Made by a program: the position numbers and the translations under genes. DNA of 27,449 nt from Elysia marginata (taxonomy: Eukaryota; Mollusca; Gastropoda; Plakobranchidae), in NCBI GenBank assembly GCA_019649035.1, contig BMAT01002104.1:567-28015 (forward strand). The letters are read 5' to 3'. Shown here piece after piece: positions 10,101-20,670 of this stretch. Each line of letters opens with the position of its first letter. Position 1 is the stretch's first letter. The notes beneath the pieces are model-generated. The model did no database searches and was not told the DNA's origin. It was given only the letters and a program-made list of their open reading frames with translations.

Positions 10101-12383
10101 CAATGTTTAAGAATAGCAATATTAATGAAATGAAACCCACTCATGCACTCCTCTAGAAATCATTTACTCTCTTCCGTCCTAATAAATAACAAAATTTACA
10201 TACACTTGTCTCAAACCATTTTTTTCAATAAAACACAACCTCACTCTTTAATTTGGCCTTTTATTTCCCAACAAAGTTAATTACAATAGTTTAAGTCTAG
10301 TCCCAATTTAAAATGTTTTACAGTACAGCTTTGGGAAAGGAGCTTTTAATTATCGTTTGCTTCTTTAAATGCCTTTAGTTTTTGCCTGTGGGATAAAATA
10401 TACACACACACACACTAAACTGGTCTTTGCAATCTCTCTCCCCCCCCACTTACTGACTGGCCGCGCCTGCGGCAACTAGGTCAAGGCTTGCCCTATCCAT
10501 GGCCAGTGCTGAACGTGGTTGGTCACCTGTGGTATACTTATCCCCACCTCAGCCACACTGTTTGTACCAATTAGCGAATAAAGCAGGTTATTTTTTTAAC
10601 CCAGGGATTGATAGACACACTTTACTTCTAGTAAAACACCGTAATGTCTAATCAGAAAGGCACATATCTTAGAATGCAAAGTTTAATCCTACTCACCTGA
10701 AATCTCATAGACGTATGTTTTGCACAGTTCAAAGTTTGTTGACCTCTGGAACACAAACGGTTGTAACAGTCAGACTCTCGGAAAGCATGTGTACTATTCA
10801 CTAGCAAGTGACGCTACTGCAACGTTGAAAAACCTCTATGCGTAACAAAATGAGAATTCTCCGTACTGGCCGCAGTTTGGTCAACAGACTCTATGCCTGT
10901 TCTTCCGGAGTGCTCTTTAAATGTATATAAAGTAACAGAGGAATCCACTCAAATTTAACACCTTTTACAAATTCACCTCCCGCTCATATTTTGTAGTTGG
11001 ACTTAAGGAAGTTTACAGGAAAGGGACTAAATCTACTGTAACATGGTGGTCTTTTAACTTTTAAGATATACCTAGCAAAGCATACATCATTTTGAAAGAA
11101 TTGAATGACGCAAGCGAATCATGATGGACTAAAATATTATTGTTTGGTGTAGAGCAATAGTAATTTAGTATGAATGGAAAGATTGAAATTAGAATAAAAT
11201 CAAAGCCTGTAATACTGGCTTAAGGGCGGGATTTAAATGAATCTTAGTTATAAACCTGGCTTAAGCGGTTAAGGGATAGAATTAGTTAGGTGATACTCTT
11301 ATTTTGAGTCAACTCCATTTGGCAGTCTCGTGTTTATTCTTCATATTTTTGTAATGGTTAAAGTCAAGACATTTTATTGGTCCCAATGAGTTGTATTTGT
11401 CAGGATTCTACTGTGTGTATGCAATTATAATTCAAACCTACATTCATCATGTATTTGTTTCATTCCAACTAAATTCAGATTACAAACTTTATCCTTCCTA
11501 GGTACCAGCAATGTTGAAATGTGAACTGTTAAGTCAAATGTTGGATTAAATTTTGTTCCTTTGGGCTTTGAAATATCCAGACTGTAATTACTTTTCACCA
11601 AAGATAAGGGCTAAGTCAGTAGCACTTTTTTTCCATAGTTTGCACATTTTAGGTTTCATCTTTTATTTAAAATGAATTGCCATCTCATTGCACGCCATTG
11701 ATAGCATATCTATATGACCCTTTATTATTTTCAGTTAATAAAAGTTCGTCCTTTTTCCCACTTTATCATTTGATATGTGTTCACTGTTTAAAAAAATCAC
11801 ATATAGACTAATACTAATAGAGAGAGATTTGTAAGATCAATATATATAAAACCTCTTATCAATAAAAAAAAAATCCTCAGATCCTTTTTTCACTTCACTA
11901 CAACTATGATATTAAGAAACTGGGGTGGCATAAAACAAGTTTATATCAACAACTTGAAGGCTCAATTGTAACAGTCAAAATGGAAACCTAGCATTATCCC
12001 TATTTTCCTGTTTCAAAATTAAAAAAAAAAGTAATCTCAGTATAATTAACTACAGCAGCACAATCATTAAGAGTAAGATGCAAATCTTAATTAGTATTGT
12101 AAAAAGATCCATTTACTGATAAATGCATACTATTCAACAACAATTATGGGTAAAACAAGAGATTGCAAAACCTCGCTTTTTCTTCTTATTTAGATGTATA
12201 GTGTCCAAAACTACAACTACAAAAACCAAAACCAACTATCCTGGTAATAACATGAACAGAGCCATATAATTATAAATTTTAGAAAATGAGATAAGCCAAT
12301 GGGTCTGAGGGCCAATGATGTAGAAACTAGTAAAAAATGAGAAATAGTATTTTTCTTAGCCCCATGAAGATAATTATACTTAC
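10101..12383. other. Intergenic sequence without a supported gene
   Basis: This stretch contains an (AC)n repeat at about 10402-10415, a C-run near 10440 and a TATATAAAG string near 10923 that could be a chance TATA box. No coding exon could be supported. The 10450-11000 part is more GC-balanced and might be an old degraded repeat. Confidence 0.4.
10402..10415. repeat. (AC)n microsatellite
   Basis: A short uninterrupted dinucleotide run in intergenic sequence, directly visible. Confidence 0.85.
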
Positions 12384-12625
12384 ACCACCAAGGGGGCCGC
12401 CTATGTAGGTCTGCACAAATTCAAAGAAATAGAAAGCGTTCAATTCTTTTGTCTGATTTAAAATAACAGGAGCCCTCTTTATCTGATGTTTGTCTGTAGC
12501 TTTGCAAAATTTTTTGACATACATGATCATCACCGCCCTAGCAAAATAGCATATGAGGTATGCCATTTTGAAATGTGCGTATTGTGTTAACAGTATTGTT
12601 TTGATAACATCAAGGCCCATCCTCA
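12384..12625 (-). CDS. Candidate orphan exon, 80 codons, hydrophobic protein segment
   Basis: On the minus strand a good acceptor (TTTTTATTTTTCAACAG, ending at 12626) is followed by 2 bases and 80 open codons. A strong donor follows (GGT then GTAAGT, from 12383). The reading contains GLDVIKTILLTQYAHFKMAY, LICYFARAVMIMYVKKF, KRAPVILNQTKELNAFYF and FVQTYIGGPLGG. It has a likely membrane segment (ICYFARAVMIMY) and a compositionally normal remainder, which is unusual for noise in such AT-rich DNA. I do not recognise the family. No partner exon was found nearby on the same strand. It may belong to a small gene between PCMT1 and LRP11, be a decayed insert, or be coincidence. Confidence 0.35.
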
Positions 12626-12714
12626 CTGTTGAAAAATAAAAAGGGCAGAGCCATTTTTCTCAAATGCAATTAAAAATGGAAATGTAAATAAGAGATGCTG
12701 CTCAGGTTTAATAA

Positions 12715-14350
12715 TAACAAATTACATTTTTATAGCGCCAAACCCAGCTTCATGCCAGCTCTAGGCGCTTCACAATATAATTAAAAACTTAACTGTAACA
12801 ATAAATTTGACATAATGCATTCACAACAATCAGAACAAATTCACTCAATTTCAAACTCAAGATCTTTCTCCAATTTTATGGGAGACTTAAGTTTTATCAG
12901 ATTGCTTGTGTCTGCACTGATCTTATTCATCTCGTACTCTTAGTCTTAGGGGTGTACACTTTTAAAATATTTTGAATATAAACAGGGCTTTTAGATTCCA
13001 AACTTTAAACTACAAATTGCAGATTTTAGTAGATTATTCTATTCTTTACTGGAAGCCAGTGCAATCGGTTCAAATGAGAAGATGCTGAAGAGTGCTTATC
13101 TTTTCTTAAAATAGTCTTGCAGCATTGTTGAAAAATTGTTTGTAGACCATAGGATCTTTTGAATTGTTGACAAATAATGAGTTGCAGCAGTCCATTTTAG
13201 ACAAAACCAATGCATTTTCTAATGAGGCAGTAATATCTTCATTTCAGAAGATGGTGAATCTTACTTATTCTTCTCTTTTCTAAATACATAATTTTGATGG
13301 CATGATTTATCTGTTTTTCATAGACAAATCTGAATCTAAAACTATGTCGGGGTTCTTGACAGATTTAGGAAAAGCAATTTTATTTCCACATACATGTACA
13401 ACATTTTTAACATTAATAAAATTTGTATGGGTAGTTAAACCACTCAAAAGCGCTTCAGTCTTCTCATTAAGTTTCCAAACCTATAGTATTAACATTCATC
13501 TGTTTAACACCCACAATACATTTTTCCATAAGCCCAATCATAATTATTATCTATTTTGTTGGCATTGGAGAACTGTATATTTGCGAATCATCTGCATTAA
13601 AATGGAAGCTAAGATTATATTTTGAGATAATTTGAGCCGATGGCTGCATAGGTATACCTGGTGAAAAGGACTGGACCAAGGACTAAGCCCTACGGAACCC
13701 TATATCTCATCCTCAACGGCTTATTAGATGACTTGGCACCATCAACCAGAACACACTGCTTCCAATTTGATAAATATGATAAAAACCATTTAAGTGCTGT
13801 GCCCTTTGTACCAAAAACAGACTTAAGTCTCCCGAGCAGATTGCCATGGTTGATGTTGCCAAATGCGGTCAAATGGTCCAGAAGTCATTAATACTCTAAA
13901 AGATTAATCTTATTTTCAACAGCACTGAGTAAAAGATCATTCATTACTTTTAACACGGCTGTCTAAGTACTAAACTACTATGAGTATGATACTGCCTATA
14001 GGCCGACTATGAAAGGCTGAAGTAAATTATTTAATTTCAAATCAAGATGTTTCATCAGTTGGGAAGCACTAACTTTTCTAACATTTTGGAGAGAAAAGGC
14101 AAGTTTCATTTAGGACCATAGTTTCAAAGACAATTTGGGTCCAGATGGCATTATTTTAACAGAGGCTTCACCAATGGTCTTTTGAAAACGTTAAGCAAGA
14201 ATTCATTTCATAATGAATAACTGATAAGTTCAGTGATAATGAAATGGTTTCATACAACAACAACAAAGGCAGTGAAACAGGCACAGGGTCAAGCTCACAG
14301 TGCTTATGAACAGCTTTGAGAATCAAGGAGTTAGCAAAGTCTTCAGATAA
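12715..14350 (-). mobile_element. CR1/L2-like LINE relic with its 3' end
   Basis: Read on the minus strand, reverse transcriptase text appears in order, with many frame changes. Near 14310 is HCELDPVPVSL. Near 14200-14060 is KRPLVKPLLK, then YGPK.NLPFLSKMLEKL, where the family has YRPISNLPFLSKMLEK. Near 13950 is VMNDLLLSAVE. The catalytic A box reads LTAFGNINHGNLL, with Gly where Asp is needed. Next come GTALKWFLSYLSN.KQCVLV, GLVLGPVLFT and the metal-binding box FHFNADDSQIY (usually FYADDTQLY). Farther on is ALVLSKMDCCNSL. The 3' end is a GC-richer block (12732-12775) with TTTATAGCGCC and GGCGCTTCACAAT as plus-strand text, ending in an AATAATAAC tail at about 12712-12720. The loss of Asp in the A box and several stops show it is dead. 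The 5' part, including the endonuclease, is missing. Confidence 0.85.
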
Positions 14351-14461
14351 TAGTTGAAATGGGAAAAAGCAATCATCACCAAATGTGTTTGTATCAATGA
14401 TTCTGACCTATTTCTACCCAGAAATAGTCAAGTGACTATTGGGGTCAACAAACCACCTTGC

Positions 14462-14964
14462 GGCGGATTTTATTTGGGGTACTGTTTAGGTTGCTGTTTA
14501 GGGTCACTTTTAACAGCCTTAGAGTTTAGACTAGATCTAGATGAATCAAATAAGGCTCAATCCAGGGTCAGCTTTTCATAGCATTTTATGAAATCCCCAC
14601 TTCTCTTGATGCTTTTTAGGCCAGAATTCCTTCTCTAGACTTGCCTTGGGAGTGGGACTGGGTGTATCGGTGTTGACTGGCTTTTGTACATCATTCGGTA
14701 GATCTAGATCTAGAACAGAATGCCTGAAACATAGTCACTCAAATTTGTCATCCTAAAATAATTACTTCCAGTTTGCTTTATGGCCATGAAAGATTATAAT
14801 GATTTTGAGTATTTCTTTTAAATGCAAAAGGACTAGATCTAAATATACATGTACGTATATGAGCCCAAATATAAAATCTTCAGCCGAGCCACAAGAGGCA
14901 AGGAAATTCAAGTGACATTATTTACATAGCATCTAACCAAGCAGCACCCCAAATAAAATCCGCC
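14462..14964. mobile_element. Possible MITE bounded by 22-base inverted repeats
   Basis: GGCGGATTTTATTTGGGGTA at 14462-14481 (running on to 14483) is repeated in reverse orientation at 14943-14964 with one mismatch over 22 bases. Weaker similarity continues inward. No obvious target duplication flanks it. The interior is non-coding and contains AGATCTAGATCTAG motifs. It may be a non-autonomous DNA transposon or two solo repeats. Confidence 0.5.
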
Positions 14965-15960
14965 ATTAGGCCTACTATTTCTACCAACCAATGAAATGCT
15001 GCTTCTTTTCTAGACCAATCAGCACTCGCGTAACATAAAATTAAACATGGGTTGGAGGGCATCCGGAAGAGGTTATTGAATGGTTACATCCACTGACCCA
15101 AAGACTCACATGACATTTTGGAGAAATAGGTCAAAATCATTGGCATATCAAAAGTTAAAGTCTTTCCGGTTTGAACGATCTTAGGGTGAGGCCACACTAC
15201 AAGCGGTAGACCGAGACTGAGCATGAGCGAGATTAAATATTACATAGATCTATGTTGTGGTGACCATACAATGAGCTGTTCCTGCGCCGATCTGGCTAGA
15301 GGCAAATGGAACTACTTTTACTTACTATACATCGTTCGAAGGTTCCGCTTTAACGCTATTGGTTATCCCCAGTGCCTTGATCGACCTCAGCCAACTACAC
15401 GTTGCATGCGCGCTCCCTCTAGTGCCAGAATACTTTTTAAGCATTATACTTGTTTGGTGAACTTTCAGCGAGACCAAAAAACAGAAACTGTTTACGGACA
15501 TCCATCTTTCTTCAGCATCTGCAAATAGGTCTACTAGATCTAGATCTATTTTTCTTACAGGCTAGTTGCTTGTAATTTTGTATCCTGCTTGAGCAAGTCA
15601 GCATGTGGTGTGGCTCATTGCTAGCTTACCGCTTCCTACCCGCTAGGCCATAGTATGGGCATCCCCAAATTTGTCGCTTAGTTATAGCTAGCATCAAGCT
15701 TGCAATAGCTATAGCCTGTAGTATGGCCTTGCACTTAACTATTTCAAAACTATAGAAGATGATATCTACCATTTTGCCAGCACAATGACGATATGTTTTG
15801 TGATTATCATTCATAAAAATGCCTCAGTCCTCTTTTTAAAGAGCGTTTTCTGTTCCTTGAATTTGGTTTGGAGTTCAGCTAAAAATTATTTCCTAAGTTA
15901 CACTCTCGTTCTTTAAACACAAATAAAAAAAAGTAAAGAAAGGCTTCATTCTTCAAAGGG
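14965..15960. other. Intergenic sequence, no supported gene
   Basis: A plus-strand open frame at 15223-15528 has no recognisable motifs. AGATCTAGATCT-type palindromes occur near 15535-15550. The region lies beyond the 3' end of the minus-strand LRP11-like gene. Confidence 0.4.
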
Positions 15961-15962
15961 TA

Positions 15963-16941
15963 TTTATTGTAAAATGTATAAAAACAAGATATTGGGGGAT
16001 TAAAGCCACTAACTGTGCAAGAGTGAAAGTTTTTATTACTGAAAAAAAATTGTACAAATTTTGATAGTATGAACAACAAAAATTCAGATCTAGACACATA
16101 GTGAATGCATAAAGTGTCGACATGTGCAACAAGCTATGCAAATTTTTTCTAAGAAAATTAATATTAAACAATTTTTTACAACAACAGACTAGTATTCTAT
16201 TGGCCTAGAATTTTTTTTAAATACATAAAGGAGACTAATTAGTTGATTATTTATTTTAATAATATTATATGAGGGCGCATTTGTCCTCTCTTCTCCAGAA
16301 ACCTTAAAAAGACATTTTGAGTAAGCAAATAAAGTAAATACATATATTGTTGCGTAGAAAATTCAATTCTTGAATCACAATAAATGATACTTTAGTACGT
16401 TAGGAGAAAGTCACAAAGGTTGGTAGCAGGACTCTAGGAATTGCAACTAGATAAAAAGTAAGCCCATACAAAACAAACAAAGGTGATAAAAATAAATTTT
16501 TAATTAAAAATTAAAGATGTAAAATTTATTTTTAAATGCGGCACAGAAAACGAGTTGCAGATTCCTTTAAATAGGTCAGTCTTGTATATGTTCTTTTATA
16601 CTCAGATCATGCTTGCTGAGGTTGCAATAGTTAACATTAAAAAGTAGACACATTCAACATGAAAAATAAATCACACATCTCTGACCATAATGCAGGGATA
16701 CAAGTCAATATGACTTTCAAAGGAATTACAATTTTTAGACATTTTTTCTGTAACTGAATGTCGGAAATTAGCAGAATGAGATCTATCAGAGGTAAAAGAA
16801 AATTCTCAATTCGAGGTTTGAATTTATGCTCGCCCGACCAGTTGTTTCACTGCTTACAGGTATAAATTCAGATACAAATCATTCTGTCTAAGAAAACAAA
16901 ACACCTTTTAGTTTGCCAGAAAAAGGCGTTAGAGCTTTATT
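15963..16941 (-). terminator. Candidate poly(A) signals of the LRP11-like gene
   Basis: On the minus strand, AATAAA hexamers lie at 16936-16941, 16525-16530, 16250-16255 and 15963-15968. I saw no AATAAA between the LRP11 stop at 18673 and 16936, so the transcript end is probably at one of these, giving a 3' UTR of about 1.7 to 2.7 kb. Which one is used cannot be told. Confidence 0.35.
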
Positions 16942-18672
16942 TACATTAAGACTTTACGGGAACAGTGTTGTATCCTTTTATGGCTTTGTTTTTGCATGGG
17001 TGCATCAAAGTTTTAAAGGAGATTCTGCTAACTATCAATGCCAGGCATCATACCTCAAGTCAAAAACATCTTAAAATTTTTTCTGCTTTTCGTGAGTATA
17101 CACCCCTGACATTGAGAAGACAATCTCTGAAAAGATAAAAGTCCTAAGATTGGCTTGCTATAACAAACAATTCACAAATCAATTTCTGGTAGCTTGTATC
17201 CATCAAATTTTATCAACGAAGAAGTAAAACGTTTTCTGATATTAATACAAAGTCACAACCTGCAGCAAAAGTAAGTTGGATATATATAATTATATTTTTT
17301 TTTTTACAAATAAGACAAAATTGTATTTCCTAATGATAGAACAAAAGGTAACTTATTGCACATTAAACTTATTATCACTATTGTTAACTGATTTGGTGTA
17401 GTTCTTACCTTTTTAACATCTTAGAGAAAGAAAAACATGAGCATCAAAGAACCAGCAGAAAATAATACAACAAATGTCTGTAGAAACAAGTCTTAATATT
17501 GACATTCAGCATTCATGGAGCTATCAGTATGAGATAAACAAAATAGAGGGAAAAAAATACTTAAAATTATATGTGCCTGAAAAGAAAAACAATTTTACTC
17601 TGGGCCCTAACTATCAGTTTTGTCAGATTCATTTACATGGCAACCCATACATCTCCTGACAAAAGAGACAATCTACTCCATTATTTTCAACAAACAGGAA
17701 CACACACAGTTTTTGTAAAGTAAAAGGGTTTGACTGTTTGAATCATCACTTAAAACAGTTTACCCTGTAAAAATTAATAAATACCTAAATAGTATGCCAA
17801 GAAACTTTTGATTTTATGTACTTTTTTAAGCGAAAATATTCAACATTTGTAAGTGTCATCAACTGATTTGTGTATTTTTGCAGCCTATAAACTTCCATGC
17901 AAGAAAAAAAAACGGGATACTTTTAAAAACAGATTTTGAAAACTGATAATAAACCCTTCGCAAAGCTTCATGTAGCCCTACATTCCAACTTTTCTGACAT
18001 GATGCCAAAACCATGTAGCCTGCATGCCCAAAAGCCACAATGCTTTTTGTTAGACATAACCTATTGGATGTACAGAAGATTTTATAGAGACCCTTAAGAA
18101 AAGTTGAGAGCAACTTTATCAAGTTATACAAGTTGAAGAAAGCACCTCATATTTTTTAAACTGCTTCCTTCATGGCTAAAACAAAGATCATCTCTGTCAT
18201 GGGAAACTCGAAAACCTTCGTTTTGAAGGGGTCAAGTGATGGGTGGAGGAGATGATTTGCAAAGTGTTTCAAATGACGCTTGAGTACTTAAATACCACAA
18301 AATATATGGCTGTCACATATGTGAGATAATCTATATCTTGAAACAAATCTTTTAGGGGGAATGAGCGGCAAACACCATTTTACCATATTCTAAATTTGAT
18401 ATCAATGTTAAAAGTGGTTATTTTCCTGTTTTGAAAGTTCTTTAACAAAACAGTAGGCTATACATAGTTTTACAACTGTTTTAGCTTTGCAGTTACAAAT
18501 GATATAAAAAATGCATTAAATTTTCTCAGTTATTTTTTGTGACTTTCTAGATAAGGAAGACCGAGTTTTACATGAAATTTGAAGATTAATCTGGTATCAT
18601 CAATGATGTATCATTTGCTGTAGGCTCTTCAGTTTCTTAAATAAACACAGTGGCATTTCCTGAGGCCAGTTG
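16942..18672 (-). other. LRP11: Probable 3' UTR of the LRP11-like gene
   Basis: This AT-rich non-coding sequence lies directly downstream of the stop codon on the minus strand, without a clear repeat or exon. The extent is inferred from the first AATAAA downstream. Confidence 0.4.
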
Positions 18673-18877
18673 CTACAAATACATGCCGTTAATAAGGTAA
18701 TCAGCTTCATTTTGGTTAAGTGGTCTTCCCTTACTCAACCTGTGCTTGAATCCCCGCAGACGGCAGGCAACCATTACAAGAAGGACAAGGGTGAGGGCAA
18801 GACCAAGCGAAAGGGCAACAATAGGTCCCTCTGCATTTCCACCCCCTGGGCTTGCTATGATTACCTTCTCTCTGCTG
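18673..18877 (-). CDS. LRP11: LRP11-like last exon: transmembrane helix and cytoplasmic tail
   Basis: LRP11 belongs to the MANSC-domain family of type I membrane proteins with LDL-receptor class A modules; its role is poorly known. The exon follows a TTTTCTTTTACAG acceptor. Its reading is SREKVIIASPGGGNAEG, then a clear membrane helix (IVALSLGLALTLVLLVMVAC), then a basic stop-transfer RLRGFKHRLSKGR. A short tail, PLNQNEADYLINGMYL, ends at the TAG (18675-18673). The terminal YLINGMYL is what I recall as the conserved end of animal LRP11, and the neighbouring PCMT1 supports the call. The first base completes the codon left open by the 22164-21963 exon. Three CAG triplets in a row at the acceptor allow exon starts at 18877, 18874 or 18871. 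Confidence 0.78.
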
Positions 18878-20099
18878 CTGTAAAAGAAAAATTGCAATAT
18901 TTATCAATAATTGCAAAACAGAATACTTAAATTAAAAACGTGAAATATGAAAATGATTTTTAAAACATTCTCTCAAATACAAAAGGATTGGAAACACTAT
19001 AAAACGATCAGCCCATGTCAAAGGTCTCATAAAGTAGGCCTAGGCTAAGCATTTTATTAGGCACTAGGTTTGAAAAGAATAACAACTAGATCTTTACACA
19101 ATATCTAGGTTTTAGACATAAGTCTAATTTAGGTCAAGGAGGAAAAAGAAGAGAGAGAGACTGATCCTGTTTTCCTCCATGCATGTCAATTAACTCTTTT
19201 TGGTCTGAATTTTTTACACACCGTACCGGAATTATTTTTTCAAGTGTTTCAACAAAGTTGCCTACTAAGACCTGCATTTGAGGCGTCATGAAATTACCTG
19301 AACTTCACTGCGACCACCGAAGGTGGGAGCCTGTCTAGGGGGGTCTGGGGACATGCTCCCCCTGAAAAAAATTGTGTTTTTGCCCCCAAAATACAGCGTT
19401 TCAGGCATATTTTAAGCTCTAATTGGGGTCTATGTCATAATAAAATATTGCTGTAATTTGCAGCTAACAAACTCATATACAGGAGAGGGTCAGAATGTAA
19501 ATTTTTACGGTATTATCTCAGGAATAACGAATAGTGGATGCTGGTCGGCGCCAATAGGTCAAGATTAAATCTACGTTGACTTTAATATTCATTAGGGTTT
19601 AATTAACAGAAAAATAATCCATGCGGCCTATTATAATTTATATAAATTTAATTTTATCATGTAAAGGTATCCAGTTTTATCGAAGAGAGAAACAACAACG
19701 TAAACAGTACTTTAAGTTTAATGCCAAGTTAAGATATTTGCGTTATAGGCTACCTAGATCTATCAAAGGTGAAAGGTGGGAAAATATTCAGATGTAGGCC
19801 TATAGATCTCTTACTTTTGTGGCCACCACTTTCAGCATGACGCTTAATAAACGACTTTCCTTTGGTGCTATAATCTAAAACTTGCTTACAATATAAGAAG
19901 TACGCCAGACCAGGTTCGAACTTTTTTCTAACATAATCAGAGAGATAGTCACCGTTGCAGTCTTTCTCTTCAAGCCAGGGAATTTAAATTTATTCCGAAT
20001 TCCTTGTTCGATGGCCTTTAAATTATCTTTTCATTCAACAAACTTTTCAGGCATGGTGCCTGACAAATCGATAAACAGAGGTGTATTATATTAAGTATC

Positions 20100-20670
20100 T
20101 AACTGAAGGCAAAGGGTTTAGATTGAATAGAGCGACTTCGAAGTGCGCGGCCAATGTTGTAAACAAGAAACAGCGGTTACAGCGTGCCTGAGCGTGGCTG
20201 CGCGTGGATGCGTGACGTGATCACAGATGTCTATTAATAGACCTCTATGGGCCGCGTGATACAAACTTCCTCTCGAGTCGAAATCATTCGCAGTTTACTG
20301 TGCCGGCGATGCTTCTGCCGACAATTATTGTCGGCAAGCCAATAACTAAGCGCGAAGAAGGCTGCCGACATACCGGGTCGGAAAATAAAATGATGAATAC
20401 ACCTGAGGATGATGGTTCGCAGCAACGTGGCAAACAGTCTCGCGGGTGGGGTTCTGTCTGTGGGATTAACCAGTGTATTATAATTACATCGGCGGCGACA
20501 GCGCACGATGGTGACTCTCTGTGAGGTTCTGTTTGCGTTATATACTATCGATAACAAAAATATATATTATTATTCATTTAAAATTTTTCATTTTACGAAT
20601 ATAGGTTAGCCTGGGTAGGGTGGCTGGCTCACATCGGTTATTGTCTGAATTCCGACGATTGTCGGAAAAA
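20100..20670. promoter_or_regulatory. CpG-richer intronic patch with GCGTG array and palindromes
   Basis: In AT-rich surroundings this patch has many CG dinucleotides. GCGTG occurs at 20182, 20192, 20202 and 20210, followed by TGACGTGATCA, a CRE-like site. A perfect 14-base palindrome, GTCTATTAATAGAC, lies at 20229-20242. A hairpin with 10-base arms (TGCCGACAAT) is at 20316-20336, and a 7-base-arm one (TTCCGAC/GTCGGAA) at 20650-20667. It could be an enhancer or an internal promoter, or the remains of a mobile element. The sequence alone cannot decide. Confidence 0.3.

Noticed and set aside
10923-10931. TATATAAAG as a possible core promoter
   Set aside because: No gene or exon follows on the plus strand, and such strings are common in AT-rich DNA.
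15223-15528. 101-residue plus-strand open frame with balanced composition
   Set aside because: No motif, no good splice sites and no neighbouring exon; it begins in a chance ATG in intergenic DNA.
20234-20557. 107-residue minus-strand open frame in the CpG-richer patch
   Set aside because: It lies over palindromes and CG-rich repeats, reads as Arg-rich shadow text, and the opposite strand is open over much of the same stretch.
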